Origin: Diphasiastrum complanatum
Taxonomy: Eukaryota > Streptophyta > Lycopodiopsida > Lycopodiales > Lycopodiaceae
NCBI GenBank assembly: GCA_029204225.1
Contig: CM055097.1
Span: 50,874,195-50,938,194, forward strand
Length of the DNA: 64,000 nt
Reading direction: 5' to 3'
Part shown: positions 1 through 12,390 of the stretch, in pieces
How positions within the stretch are numbered: the stretch's first letter is position 1
How the letters are laid out: every line of letters starts with the position of its first letter
The notes under the pieces: model-generated
Told to the model about the DNA's origin: nothing
The model's database searches: none
Seen by the model: the letters and a program-made list of their open reading frames with translations, nothing else
Translations under genes and position numbers: made by a program

Positions 1-1748
1 TTAGTGCTGGAAAGTTATTTGATGATGGTTTTGAAGTGGATTTCAATGTCAATAGCTGTTTTATAAAGAAAGAAGATAAGATCCTTGCATGTGGATCTAG
101 ATATGGAGGCATTTTCAAGTTAGATGTGCATGAAAATGCAAGTGCATGTGATGTTGCATTGATGACTTATGTTTCCAAGGAGGAGCTATGGCATAGGAGG
201 TTGCATGTTTCCAATTTCAGATATATGTCTATTATAGTCAAGGAGATCAAGCCAAGAGTGGCTTATTCTATGGCAAAATCACATATGGATCCATATTTGA
301 AGTCTTCTACCAAGACAAAACATCCTATGGAGTTGGAATATTCGGATGTTCATCTTTCTTTATCAGTAAGCAAGGGAGGTGTTTCTTGCTTTGCATGTAC
401 TATTGATGGTTCCACAAGTTACATTTGGCTTTGTCTTGTCTCTTCAAGTTTTATGGTGCATGTGTATGTTCCATCATGCAAACTTTATGGAGTTACAGAG
501 CTAATGGAAGGAGTGCACTATATGGAGTCTTGTTCAGTTATAAGCCTAAGGTTGTGTACCTTAGTGTTCTTGAAGATTATTGCTTTGCATGTGGTTTCTT
601 GGAAGGAAAGCAGGATGGAGATCCTAGTCTATGGATCATGGTTGGATGCTTATCCACCAAGGAAGGCTACATAGCCTATGCACTCTCTATCTCAAAGGTG
701 TTTGAGCATGGAGATGTTATTGTTTTTCATGAAGATCTATTTTATATCTTGGAAGCACAGTATCTCATGATGCATCACAAGTCATTGCTATGGTGAGTAA
801 TCAAGTTGTGATGGGGTCGAGGTTTGAGGAGGAGTCCTCAACATGCATGTCCAAGAAGATCTTCTTCATTGTACAAGGCTGAGTCCTTATGGATCTTATT
901 TCGCAAAAAAGAAAGGACAAGTGAAGGTGGTATTCATTGTATTCTACTCACCTATGGTTCTCTTTCTTTGATTGATGATGTACCTTGCTTAGTTGAGATT
1001 TGCTTATCTCAAAGATCAAGTAAGATTGTTCTAGTTTTGGATGAAGTCTTTAGTTTGGAATTAATTCTTGTCATTGGTGACTTGATTGCATTTCAAAAAC
1101 ATCTAGAAAGTAAGATATTGTATCATCATTTGTATGCTCTTAAATTGAGTAAGAGAAAGTATGAGTTTAGTACTCATAGTTTGAAAAAAAGAGTTTTTTC
1201 ATGTTTTGAGGCATATTGTGAATTTCTTTTGAGAGTAAGTGAAACATCCAATGAGGACACTTACATTCTTAAGAAAGTATTTAGCCTCAATTTGATCAAG
1301 TTTGAGTATGGTTTCAAGATTAGATCCTTTGAGGATAGAGTTCATAGTGATTGGACTAATGAAGCTAGTGTGCTTAATCTTGAATATGGGTCAAGAAATA
1401 ATCTTGATCTATTTGATCTTTGTGGTCATTATGAGGCTTGGAGGCCTCAGATTTTTCAGATTTTGATACAGCCAACTTCATGCATGTGGACTTTGCAGCC
1501 CAAGATCGACATCAGACATGCAGGAGGCACATTGGCATAGTAGCAATTTGGTGGAATATTTTTCAAAGGCATTTAGAAAAGATTTCTGTCAAAGAGATCT
1601 TATCATGGTTATGGATTCTTGATCATCTTCAATTCAAATTCAAAGCAAAGAATCCACACACAAAAAGTTTCTTCATCAACAATGCGACCAACCTTGGAGG
1701 ATTTCAAGTTCAAGTGATCAAGCCAAGTTGATAACTTTTTAGGAGGAG
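1..1748 (+). pseudogene. Copia-type polyprotein remnant (pre-integrase, integrase pieces, pol tail)
   Basis: Broken 3' part of a Ty1/copia polyprotein. Residues from about 36 on carry the GAG-pre-integrase signature EELWHRRLHVSNFRYMS followed by a decayed integrase N-terminus (SDVHLSLS). A frame change near 430 leads to the integrase C-terminal region (KLYGVTELMEG; SYKPKVVYLSVLEDYCF). The central integrase and RT cores are missing. From 824 to 1540 a long open stretch without RT motifs contains FLLRVSETSNEDTYI and CGHYEAWRPQI, a module shared with other elements in this window. The end (HTKSFFINNATNLGGF) corresponds to the C-terminal RNase H tail of copia pol. A purine tract (AGGAGGAG) precedes the 3' LTR at 1749. 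The element enters the window truncated at its 5' side. It is clearly non-functional. Confidence 0.75.
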
Positions 1749-2445
1749 TGTGAAGAATAAAAAGCTATCCAACTTGTCTATAGGGGTTGATGAGAAAAAT
1801 CATCTTGCTTGTGCATTTACAAGTTGTAAATATCATTCTCTAGCATGTACAAACTTGAGCTACATGAATGCACGGTGTCTAGATGGTCATATTCACTTTG
1901 TTCCATTGTATATATCAAAGGTATGTGAATTGAGCACATGACCTTGTAGATCTAGGCGAGTTTGAGTTAGGTAGATCTAGATTTGATGACATGCATAAAA
2001 CTAAGTGACATGCAAAATCAGTTAGTGTGCATGCATGCAACATGCAATCACTGCATGCAACATGCAAGTCAGTATACATGTTCTACACATGTCCAAGTCA
2101 TCTAGGGAAGTCACATGCAAGACATGCAAACACTATTTGACACATGCATGTAGTTTTGTAGGTCCATAGTTGAGAAATTGACATTTGGACAAAGTAGGTA
2201 GGAGCTAGGTGCAATTTCAGCATGCAAGCTGTTAGGTGTCATTATGATAAGAGTTTACACTTGATTAGGTGTAGGGAATGCATTGAATGCAAGGAGTACC
2301 ACGAATTTTGGCTCTCCTATATATGTACATATCTAACGATGAATCAAGCTTTGCTAATGTCATAATGTCAAAATTGGATCTCATGCTATTTTGCTTGTTT
2401 TGATATTCTCTCTCTAACTCGAGTAGAAGGCATTTTTCATACATT
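1749..2445 (+). repeat. 3' LTR (truncated) of the copia element at 1-1748
   Basis: Begins TGTGAAGAATAAAAAGC directly after the polypurine tract. Its first 36 bases align with the start of the minus-strand LTR ending at 6701 (TG..GAA.AA.AAAAAnC.ATC.AACTTG), so both belong to one family. A TATA-like box (TATATATG) lies at 2318-2325. CTCTCTCTAACTCGAGTAGA near 2408-2427 matches the U5 side of the other LTR, after which similarity fades. The right end is therefore approximate and the U5 end appears lost. Confidence 0.6.
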
Positions 2446-2459
2446 ATTTTGGTTGATGC

Positions 2460-3105
<646 letters not shown>

Positions 3106-3569
3106 CAAACCATAACCCTAACAATATTAATGATGACACAAATCCATGGAGGATGCAAACGGGGCTAACTGGATCCTCGATCAAGTTGTATGTGTCAATT
3201 GGGTGTCTCGCCTAAAAATGACGACACCAAAGAGGCATATGCTATGTAGGCCGTTGACATTCTTGAACCTCATGATTCACCACATCAAAATGAGAAAAGT
3301 GTGTCTGCTACTTCAAACTCAATACTCGGACAGAGCAACTCAAGAGCACCTCTCACCTTAGATCGAGGAGGTCTATGAGAAGACGAGACTAATGAAGACT
3401 GAGAGCCGAGAAATACTAGCTAGGAAAGACATGCAAGAACTATGTAAGCCTCATGGTGAATCCCGGAAGATGGAATGACCATAGGAACTAGTATTTCTAG
3501 GCAAATGTAATAAATGCAAGTAGACCCCTCTTAAAGAAAGTAGAGTGAACACTCCTAAAAATTAATCTA

Positions 3570-5741
3570 TGTTGACTTGAACATGGATCTTGGAATTATT
3601 CCAAGATTGGCTCTATGCTTGATGAATGAATTTTTGTTCAAATGTTTGGTGAGCAAATCTGCAATACATTTGAGACATCTAGTTGAAAAACTTGCCATTT
3701 GAAAAAACAAGCAATGGAAATGATGATTCTGATTGATACCATTTTTGCAACTGGAGCAAAAGTCTCGACATAATCAAGTCCATAAACTTGAGCACAAAGT
3801 CTTGTCTTGTACTTGTTGATTGTGCCATCATGATTATATTTGACTCGAAAAACCCATTTTCAACCAATAGTGTGCTTGTTGGATGGAAGATCCACAAGCT
3901 CCCATGTCTTGTTGGCAATCAATGTATCATATTTCTCCTTCATGGCTAGAAACCATTCTTTTGAGTTGAGTGCATCATACACATCCTTTGGGTCTTTATG
4001 TGAAACAAAATATGCGTAATTAGTGGAGTTGAGTTTCACTTGCTTGCCTTTATCTCCATATGTAAGCCTCTTAGGCCCGGATTTTTCTCTTTGTGATCTC
4101 CTTGGTGAAAAAATTCGAGGTGACTCCTCAATTCTTGGCCCCATCTCTCCATGATAATCTTCAAGGGTGATGATAGGAGAATCCTTTTGAGAATCTTTGA
4201 TCTCAGCCTCATCAAAAATGTATAATTGATTCTCATGGAAAATAACATCTCTACTCTCAATTGTAATTGAGGTAGAGGGAACATAAATTCTGTATGACTT
4301 CTTGTAGGATGAGTATCCAACCATGATCCCTTTGACTGAATTTGGATCATCTCTTTTCCTTGTTTCCAAGGGTACATGAACAAAGCAAGCCATCCAAAAA
4401 CTGTAAGGTGATCAACCTTAGGTTTCTTCTTAAACAAGACTTCATATAGTGATTTTCCTACAAGTGCATTGTGAGGTAATCTATTGCACAAATAATTTGC
4501 ACAATTAATTGCTTCACTCCAATATTCAATAGGCAAAGAAGCTTCAACTCGAATTGCTTTAGCACATTCACATAGAGATCAATTTTTTCTTTTAGCAACT
4601 CCATTTTGAGATGGAGAATAAGCACAAGAAAACTCTCTCTTAATCCCTTCAACCTCACAATAATCATAGAACTTGTTGGAGATGTATTCACCTCCTCCAT
4701 CACATCTCAAAGCTTTAACTTTGAAAGAAAACTGTTTCTCAACATAAGCTTTGAAAACAAGGAAGTGTTCAAACACCATAGCTTTTGAAGAAAGAAGGTA
4801 CGACCAAGTATATCTTGTAAAATCATCAATGAACGTAACAAAACAAGTTGCACAACCAATACTTTTTGAGGAAGAAAAATGAACATCCGAGTGAATTAGT
4901 TCCAAAAGATGAGAAATCTTAATGGAAGACTTTTGATATGGCTTTCTATGTAATTTTGCAATAGCACAAGCCTCACATGGCCTGATATCTTTGGAAAGTG
5001 ATCTTGGTAGGCCAATAGCCTTATCATTCTTGATCATAGAAAGCATAGATTTATAGTTAGAATGCCCCAACCTTCTATGCCATAACTCCTCCTTAGACAT
5101 AAGAGCAATTTCACAAAAGTTTGCATTCTCATAGGAATTTATCTTGAAGATGCCACCATATCTAAATCCATTAGCTAGGATCTCATCATCTTTCTTAATA
5201 AAGCAAGTATTGGAATTGAATTTTACATCACAACCACAATCAAGCAACTTTCCAACACTTATCAAGTTTTTTGTAAGCTTAGAAACAAAAAGAACATTGG
5301 AAAGTGATAGAACTTTAGAAGAAGCAAGTTTTAATGGAATATTGCCAATTCCCTCAATAGAGCATTCATGATCATTTGTTGTATAAATAGATTTTTTAAG
5401 TCCTTTATAAGGTACAATAGAGTCAAAAGACTCCTTTGACAAGACATATGTGATGAGGCACCACTATCAATGTACCATGCTCCATTCTTCTTGAAGGGTG
5501 TTGAAAAAAAACTTGACACCATGAGGGATCCTTCTCCATCACTTGCAATAAAGTCTTCTTCCTTCTCATTAGAGAGATTTGCTTGTTTGAGTTGATTTTT
5601 CTTTTTGAAGCAATTAGAGGCATAGTGCCCCTTCTTGCCACAAAAAAAACACTTGACTTTCTGAAAATCAGCAAAAAAGCTGATTAAGAGGTCTGAAAAT
5701 CGCTGATTTTCACACGTGCGAAGTTCCAAAATTCCATACAA
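3570..5741 (-). pseudogene. Copia gag-pol remnant: zinc knuckle, protease, integrase, partial RT
   Basis: In minus-strand order: CCHC zinc knuckle CFFCGKKGHYASNC (about 5645), retropepsin motif IDSGASSHM (about 5470), GAG-pre-integrase KEELWHRRLGHSNYKSM, and an integrase core with HSDVHFS and RCDGGGEY. The third acidic position reads GVAKRKN, where plant copia integrases normally have GVAERKN, so the catalytic Glu is Lys. A frameshift near 4579 leads to the integrase C-terminal domain (YWSEAINCANYLCNRLP), then ALNSKEWFLAMKEKYD and NKTWELVDLPSNK of the RT N-terminus. RT breaks off near 3680; the YVDD region is absent. The next recognisable part is the pol tail (LLTKHLNKNSFIKHRANLG) at about 3640-3580. 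Several frameshifts and stops; dead copy. Confidence 0.85.
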
Positions 5742-5893
5742 TGTCCATTCTGATATGAAAATCTAGTTTCTATGCTCTTTGATCCAAACACTTTTCAAGA
5801 AAAGGTAAAGAAAAGTGATAAATAGCTTTTTTGCTTGAATTGGGCTCACAAATTCTTGCACAAACAGAGATAATAGCATGCAAAGCTTAATTT

Positions 5894-5906
5894 GGCTCTG
5901 ATACCA
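5894..5906 (-). promoter_or_regulatory. Primer-binding site, initiator tRNA-Met type
   Basis: The minus strand reads TGGTATCAGAGCC immediately after the LTR end (ATCA). This is the standard plant copia primer-binding sequence and fixes the LTR boundary at 5907. Confidence 0.9.
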
Positions 5907-6701
5907 TGATAAAATTCCAACAAGCTCACACGTGTGGGGAATGATTCTCAAGTGTGAATGATCTTGTTAAGCTCTGTGTTTAGCACATAAATTGATTCTA
6001 GATTGAATGCCAAGATCTAGTACAAGATTTTATGGCTAAATCACAATCTAGATGCTAAGAGTCAAAGAATGATTTCTTTGGAAAACAAGAGAGAAGAAGT
6101 ACAAGAATTTAATGCATTAGCATAAGCCTCTACTTGAGTTAGAGAGAGAAAGAGAAAGCAACATTCAAACAAATAATGGTGTAGATCCAAATTGACATGG
6201 AATAGCTTCAAAGCTTGGTTCTTCATCAAAAGTTATGAGAGAGTCTACACATATTTATGTAGTTTGGAGTAGCTCGAGGTAGAACCATCTTCATCCAACT
6301 TTCATCCACATCTAAAAGTGAAAACTAGAGAATTAGTGACATTTGTCACTTTACATGCATGCATTTCTACCTATTTTTCCAAGTGTCAAATTTTTAAATA
6401 GAATTGTACAAATCATCATGCATGTGTCCAATTCACTTTGTGCATGCCTTGCATGTCACTATGGATCACTTACAACCATTGCATGTGATATGCCACGAGT
6501 TTCTACAAGCCTATTATTGACATTTCTATGTCTACATTCTATATGCAAGTTGTATATTACCAACTAGACTTGAAGAACCCATGTAGCTCGAGTTTCTTCT
6601 AGGCCAAATTTGGCATTTACAATATGAAACAACATATACACATAGAAATTTCTTTTGTCAAAAGCCTAAAGTCAAGTTAGATGATTTTTCGTTTTTCAAC
6701 A
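5907..6701 (-). repeat. 5' LTR (about 795 bp) of the minus-strand copia element
   Basis: On the minus strand it runs from TGTTGAAAAACG to TTTTATCA, next to the primer-binding site. It carries the palindrome CACACGTGTG (5927-5936), which is shared with other LTRs here, and several short ATGCATG repeats. No matching full 3' LTR is present. The outer boundary rests on alignment with the start of the LTR at 1749. Confidence 0.7.
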
Positions 6702-6984
6702 AGTGTCACGAGGTCAAGCTTCATGCTATCTTCGATGGATGATGACAACATGGCTACTGATCGATGCCATTGCTATAGATTGTGTTCTTCAACTGTCCTT
6801 TCTGGTTTCTTGTTCTAAATGCTTGTCTCATGGATCTGATAGCTCTTTTGCTATATCAGGTCTCAGATATGAGCTTGTTCGGGCTCTGATACCACTGTTG
6901 GGAAATCTCCTAGCCGATAAGGGGTGGTTTGATAACTTATATAAATGTTTTGCTACTACAAAATTGAGATAAAAAAATGTTGAG

Positions 6985-7225
6985 TGCATATTTTTTCATT
7001 CTATGCAAATGCAATGTATAGTCTATTTATGAATCAAATGCAAATGCAATGAATCTATTTCTAAATCAAATGCAATGTATAGTCTATTTATGAATTGAAT
7101 GCAATGTAAATTGATTTTCAAGCACATAAGTTTAGTATGATGGAATGCAATGCATAGTGTATGAAGATTAGAAATGATGCAATGTATAATCTACGTAAAA
7201 TAGAAATACAATCTATGATATAATG
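6985..7225 (+). repeat. Irregular repeats of AATGCAATGTATAGTCTATT
   Basis: The word AATGCAATGTATAGTCTATT followed by TATGAATC recurs with small changes about five times (for example near 7008, 7066, 7100 and 7170). This is a degenerate tandem array of roughly 40-60 bp units inside the truncated LTR. Confidence 0.55.
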
Positions 7226-7332
7226 CAATTTAGAATAGTAATGATAGATTTTTGCCTCTCAAAAACCAAAAACTACGTGAGGAACCATCAGGTTCGTGCG
7301 TCAAATATTTCTTTTTTTGTCAAAAAAAAATT

Positions 7333-7675
7333 TGCGTGGATAATTTACGCATGGATAGCATGTGGAAAACTTTCCATGGACTATCCACAGGCCTAACTCT
7401 CTAGACTTTCCCATGGATAGCGCGTAGACAATCCATGCATGGATAATTATCCACGCACTATCCACTGATTATCCACGCAAAAGCCAATCTCTTTTATATT
7501 GTGGAATTACTATGATGTGGATAATCCATGCAAAGCCACCATCCCTGAGCCGGTTTCCAAGATCTGACCATGGGAAAAACTTTGCGTGGAACATCCACGC
7601 AGCTTAAATTTTTTGATTTTCCACCTCCGATGTACAATTGTTGCCAGAAATGATGTTTGCATGGATAATCCATGC
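7333..7675. repeat. Cluster of palindromes around GCRTGGATAATCCAYGC
   Basis: At least four near-perfect inverted repeats: 7437-7456 (GCATGGATAATTATCCACGC, one mismatch), 7584-7600 (GCGTGGA-3nt-TCCACGC), 7659-7675 (GCATGGATAATCCATGC, perfect with a 1-nt centre), and related half-sites near 7336, 7365, 7376, 7413, 7465 and 7515. All share the half-site TGGATA/TATCCA. The spacing and conservation suggest repeated protein-binding sites within an LTR rather than random AT-rich sequence. Confidence 0.6.
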
Positions 7676-7823
7676 ATGATTGTTCCACACACACGTATCC
7701 TCGCCTATATCTACATTGATCCACGACTATATCGACGCGATAATTTTTTATCCCCGCGCGTTTCTTGAATGCTACGTGGATATTTTGATGTTGTGTTCTT
7801 GTGTGAACCGCTCAACTTGAGTA

Positions 7824-8789
7824 TCATTGTTCAAGTTGAGAGAGTCTTTCTTTTCTATGATCTCTACATCCAATTCTCCAGATGGAAGTAACTTTGGTGG
7901 ATAACACTATGTGATTGCAATTGGATATGAATTTTCGATAACAAGTTTTATTGTCTCCTACCAGAAATGCATTATCTCCATTGGGGAGACCTTCGGACAA
8001 GGAGGCTACAAAAAATAAAAACACAAACACATGTTATTAATCAAGAATAAGTGATTGAGAATTATGAATATCTGATTGTGATTGTGAATAAATAGATTAC
8101 CTCAAGCAGATTCGAAAGCTTATCGTGTAGTGCAAGCCAATTAAAAAAATATTTGGCATTGTATACCGTATACCAGCCACAACTAACAGAGTCAACTTGT
8201 TGGGAGGACTGTAGTGTTCAAATATATACAAATGTTAGAAAAAAAAATTGTGTGAAAAAAAGTAGATGGTATATTGGATCAAATTGCACATGATTAAATG
8301 AAAATCTACAAAAGAAACAAACGTGCGCCAAATCGATATCAAATAAACAATACCTTTGCATCAAACATTTTAAACTTTGTATATAGGTTGTTGCCCTGGC
8401 ACTGGAAAGAGTTACACACACCTTCATCATTGACATATAAAGACAAAGCATATAAGCTCCAGTGGCCACTGTAGTTAAAAATCAATGTGTTTTTTAGATT
8501 GCAAGTAAAATCAAAATTCATATGGAAAAATCAACTTATTAAAATGTGAAAGGCATACACTTACTTGTGTATATATGGGAGCACAAGCAATGGAGTCCCC
8601 TGTCTGATGTTTTGTATTATCTCAGAGTGCAAGGTGGCAAAGTCGGGGAAATGGAAAGCACTCATGAATTGTATAGGAAATAATGAGACATCTATAAAAA
8701 TTGAAATTCGAAAAAACTCCATCCAATATTTAATGGCCCTCTCTCCTACATTGTCGCCTAACATGTTATTTTTATTTTCGATTTCACCT
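7824..8789 (-). pseudogene. Ulp1/C48-like cysteine peptidase, spliced relic (copy 1)
   Basis: The exons were inferred from the sequence. Exon 8789-8565 (GERAIKYWMEFFR ... LLVLPYIHN) ends at GTAAGTG. Exon 8468-8354 (GHWSLYALSLYVNDEG ... FKMFDAK) begins after CTACAG and holds the HW motif with the candidate catalytic His, and a possible Asp in MFDAK. Exon 8208-8101 (SSQQVDSVSCGWYTVYNA ... KLSNLLE) contains Gln and the candidate nucleophile Cys in VSCGW. A further open stretch, 8030-7824 (SEGLPNGDNAFLVGD), may be the last exon but its phase does not match cleanly. His-Asp-Gln-Cys order with HW and SCG is the Ulp1 (MEROPS C48) pattern, which cleaves SUMO-like modifiers and is often carried by plant DNA transposons. 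The same exon phases recur in the copy at 25.2-26.7 kb. No transposon ends were found, so this is a detached fragment. Confidence 0.6.
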
Positions 8790-8799
8790 CTAATTTACT

Positions 8800-9791
8800 A
8801 AGGGGAAGACCTATTTTGGCCTTCGGCATCTGAAAAATATAAAGTGGACCTAGAGATTTGAGATGTGTATTTAGTAATTAGGATGCATGTCAGTTCTTTC
8901 AATGATTTATAATTCTAGGCTATGTTTTGGTCAAAATTGCTTGTTTTTTCATGCTTTTTGACACAAAATAGATAGTAAGAACTAAAATCCAGCAAGATCA
9001 GATCAATTAGATGGCTATAATTCTGTAAATTGGTTTGCATGTGTTAGAGAAAGAGTTCCATGTCATGAATTTTCACTATATAGTGAAGAAAAAATCGGAA
9101 AATAGCTTGTTTTTTTTTCTTCATAAAATTGGATAGTAGTTAGCTGTAAAACACCATGTATAGCTTTTAAAGAGGTAAACCAAAGTCTTTGAAGCTGTCC
9201 CTGAAGTTAGAGCCAAGAATTCCAGCAATTGAGCTTGTAGGAAGTCAAAAAAAAGTGCAAAAATTGACCATTTTTGGTGATTTTTGGGGGATGGATCTCT
9301 CTATATCCATAAGGAGATCATTCTGGATTTTTTTTCACACAAAATTTAAAATTTCTTTTTACCTTCTCAACAAGCTATAAGACCTATAAATTGATGGCCG
9401 ATGGCATATGCACCATCTCCATCAAGTTTGAAGCTATTTTGACTTTATTCTGCATCTTAGGATCAGTATGAATGCTTCATGAAAGTCTAATAGACCATTG
9501 AAGACTGTTGGTAACATCATGTTTGGGCTAGGATGGGTGTTTGCACATTTTTGCATGATTTTGCCTTGTAGAAATGTGCCCTACTATGCAAACTCAATAA
9601 GAACTTGATGAAACATCAAATATATGATAAAATGAAGTTTATGTCCATACAATAACAATACCCTACTGTACTTCCCATGTGTGGATCCAAAAATAGCAAA
9701 ATATGAGCATTCTACACACAAGATTGCAAGATATCATCAAGATAGTGCACCAATGGATAGATGAACCCAAGAGAACTCATGTATAAGCATG

Positions 9792-9796
<5 letters not shown>
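8800..9796. other. No recognisable feature
   Basis: AT-rich sequence with only short open frames and homopolymer runs. Neither coding similarity nor repeat structure was seen. Confidence 0.5.

Positions 9797-9878
<82 letters not shown>
9797..9878 (+). repeat. (GA)n microsatellite, about 82 bp
   Basis: GA run that ends one base before the 5' LTR of the element starting at 9880. Any target-site duplication on this side is masked by the repeat. Confidence 0.97.
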
Positions 9879-9879
<1 letters not shown>

Positions 9880-9880
<1 letters not shown>

Positions 9881-10533
9881 GTGAGAGATTTCAACTAGTT
9901 TAGTCTAGTTTATTCATATTTTGGTTAATTGTCAATAAGAGACCAAAACTCATTTTAGACTTAGAGATAAACTTTTTGAAGTTATATTAGTTTAAAACAC
10001 ATTCAATAAACACTTTTGGAAAGTGTGGGAAAGTTGGTAGTCGAGTTTGAGAGAGATTCATATTTGAACTTTGGGTACATTGAATCTAGACCCAAAAATA
10101 GTAGGGTTTACATTTTGAAGGGAAAGCCAACTGGCCAAATAGGGTTTGGAAACTCTATAAAAGGATGTAACTCGTGGAGAGACACATCTTCTCTCTTCTA
10201 TCTCTCATTTCATCATTATGCATGGTTCTCTTTGGGTTCTACTACTCATTGGTGCACTATCTTGGTGTTATCTTGCAATTCTATGTGTAGAATGATCATT
10301 TATTGCTATTTTCGGTTCCACATGTGTGAAATACAGTAGGGTAATGTAATTTTACTAACAGCAAACATATTTTATGTTTTGGTTCATGTTTGATCAATAT
10401 CTCTTAGAGTTTGCATCTCATTTTGTATGTAGATGCTGATTTTTCTACATTGGCAGGATTGTTGGTTTGCTCCTTATTGTAACCAAAGATTTGGGACATG
10501 GATTGGATCTTGAATGATCTGAAATCCTTCACA
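9880..10533 (+). repeat. 5' LTR, family A
   Basis: Starts TGTGAGAGATTTC and ends CCTTCACA, giving terminal TGTGA/TCACA inverted repeats. TATA-like CTATAAAAGG is near 10154-10163 and CACATGTGTG near 10319. It is nearly identical to the copy at 14679-15329. Confidence 0.9.
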
Positions 10534-10545
10534 TGGTATCAGAGC
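10534..10545 (+). promoter_or_regulatory. Primer-binding site, initiator tRNA-Met type
   Basis: TGGTATCAGAGC directly follows the LTR end. Confidence 0.9.
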
Positions 10546-11121
10546 TCTTGTGTTTCAGTTTATTAAAGGATCAGCCATCTTTAGCAAGGATTTGGAGGAG
10601 TTACCAATGCTAGAGCATGCTAGATTGATCTCTACTCAAAAATCAGCATTTTTGCATGTGTAGAATTGATCTTTTGTAGGTCAAAACTCAATATAGGGTT
10701 ATATACTTGATCAATTCCAATTTCACACTTGGATTACTAGAATTAGATAATTTTTGGTGCATTAGGAAGTCTCATTGGAGTCTACAAGAAGATATACCAA
10801 GTTTCTCGAAATTGCATGTAGAATTTGAGATATTCAATTTTTTGTGATTTTGTCAAGACCCTAATTTTGATTGGATATCTAGTTTGTGAGGTTACTAAAC
10901 TTCATTTGAGTGTGTTTCAATCTTAGTAAGTGGCAAGAATCATTATATTGAGGATAGATCATAAAATTTCACTATTCTATGTGTTGATTTTCTAGTTAGA
11001 AGTGCTAGAAGAGATTTGAGAGATTCCATATCTTTGTGATTTCTTGAGTTCATTTGTTGACATTCAAGAGAGTGCTTTGTGCATTGGAACAGGTTGAAAG
11101 AGAAGATCATGTCACTTCAAC
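10546..11121 (+). other. Untranslated leader of the family A element
   Basis: About 575 bp between the PBS and the gag ATG, without long open frames. The same leader is recognisable at 51192-51662, which supports it as a conserved part of the element. Confidence 0.7.
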
Positions 11122-12390
11122 ATGGCTACAAGTGGAGGCTTTATGTTGGAGAGCAATGATAGGCTTACCTCAATCAACTATTTTACTTGGAAGGTGAGGA
11201 TGGAGTCCTTATTGGAGATGAATGAGTTGATGGAGATTGTTGTAGGTTTGCAGAAGAGACCAGCAACTCAACAAGATCAAGTGAGGTATGACAAGAGAGC
11301 AAAGAAAGCTCTACACATGATTAAGATGAATGTTACCAATGAACTTCTCAAGGAAGTTGGTAAGTGCACATCATCTTTGGAGGCTTGAGAAGCTTTGAAG
11401 AAGCTTTATGAATCCAAGTCTACATCAAGAGTGCTTACTCTTAGGAGGCAAATCTTTCAAAGTTTGCAAAAGAAGGAAGAGAGTACTCATGCTTTTGTTT
11501 TGAAGGTTAAAGCATTCAATGATGAGTTAGCATGTATTGATGAAAGCATTAAGGAGGTAGAGCTTGTTCAAGTTATACTTAATGGCTTGTTGGATGATCA
11601 TGCTAATCTTGGTCAAAGTTTTGCTATTCAAAATACTTTGCCAAGTATTGTGGATTTTCAAGAGATCTTGGTGAATGAGGAGTATAGGCTTCAATCAAGA
11701 GGAGGTGGATCTACATCGACATATCATTATGAAGAGGATGCTATGTTCATCAAAGGCAAGTTCAAGGGCAAAGGCAAAGGCAAGTGGTCTAAAGGGCAAG
11801 ATCAAGGTGAGACTTCTTCTTTTGGCAAAAAGAAAGATAAGTCTAAGTTGAAATGCTTTTATTGTGGAATCAAAGGGAATTTTGCAAATGAATGTTTGAA
11901 GAAGCAAAGAGATGAAGGTAGCAAACAAATCAGCTTTACTACTAATGATGAGGGTCTAGGTGGTGGTGATTCTCTTTTGATGTGTTCATCAAGTCCAATA
12001 TCAAGCAAAGATGACAAAGATTCATGGTGGATTGATAGTGGAGCTAGCTCACACATGACTAGTCACAAGGAGTTCTTTACTTCTTTGGTCACTTATGATG
12101 GAGCCAAGAAAGCAATTCACATGGACAATGGTGGTGAGTGTGTGATTGAAGGTATTGGTTCAATTCCTATTTGTCTCTCTAATATTAGGAAAGCAAGACT
12201 TGATGGTGTTATTTTCAAAAAATTTGTTAAGTGTTGGTCAAATGATAGAGAAAGGATACATGGTAAAGTTTGGGGGTGATGCTTGTTTCATTACAAAGGA
12301 AGAAATCTTGGTTGCTAGGGGCAATAGACAAGGTAGACTTTTCAAGCTTGATGCTTTTGTTATGGCTAACAAAAAGGATGGAATGGAAAA
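11122..12390 (+). pseudogene. Family A gag and protease with pre-integrase remnant
   Basis: Starts MATSGGFMLESNDRLTSINY, then FTWKVRMESLLEM, the copia gag N-terminus; the ATG follows the leader. A stop at 11386-11388 (TGA where the family has Trp in EAWEAL) interrupts gag; the frame then continues from 11395 through LRRQIFQSLQ and VNEEYRL. The zinc knuckle at about 11850 reads CFYCGIKGNFANEC, with Asn in place of the metal-binding His. The protease motif WWIDSGASSHMTS is intact near 12030. A frameshift near 12190-12230 leads into VGQMIEKGYMVKFG and NRQGRLFKLDAF, the segment just before the GAG-pre-integrase domain, where recognisable copia homology stops. A single-base G to A change would explain the stop; decayed or non-autonomous. 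Confidence 0.8.

Larger units (their letters stand above)
3553..6701 (-). mobile_element. Copia LTR retrotransposon, minus strand, internally deleted
   Basis: Order on the minus strand: 5' LTR (6701-5907), primer-binding site (5906-5894), a very short leader, zinc knuckle and protease, integrase, the beginning of RT, then directly the pol C-terminal tail and a purine tract (TTTTTAGGAG, plus 3553-3566). Most of gag and most of RT/RNase H are deleted. The bases after the purine tract (TGTTCACTC) match the 5' LTR start for only about four bases, so the 3' LTR is essentially lost. The family is the same as that of the element at 1-2445. Confidence 0.8.
6882..7800 (-). mobile_element. Truncated LTR plus primer-binding site of another copia-type element
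   Basis: The minus strand shows TGGTATCAGAGCC (plus 6894-6882) one base after CCCAACA, an LTR 3' end at 6896. Only a few tens of bases downstream of the PBS can be assigned to this element before the LTR ending at 6701. The LTR extends rightward for an unknown distance; its 5' start was not identified and the right limit given is a guess. It contains the palindrome cluster described separately. Confidence 0.55.

Noticed and set aside
7437-7475. TTATCCAC words resembling bacterial DnaA boxes
   Set aside because: The context is a plant LTR; the words are halves of longer palindromes.
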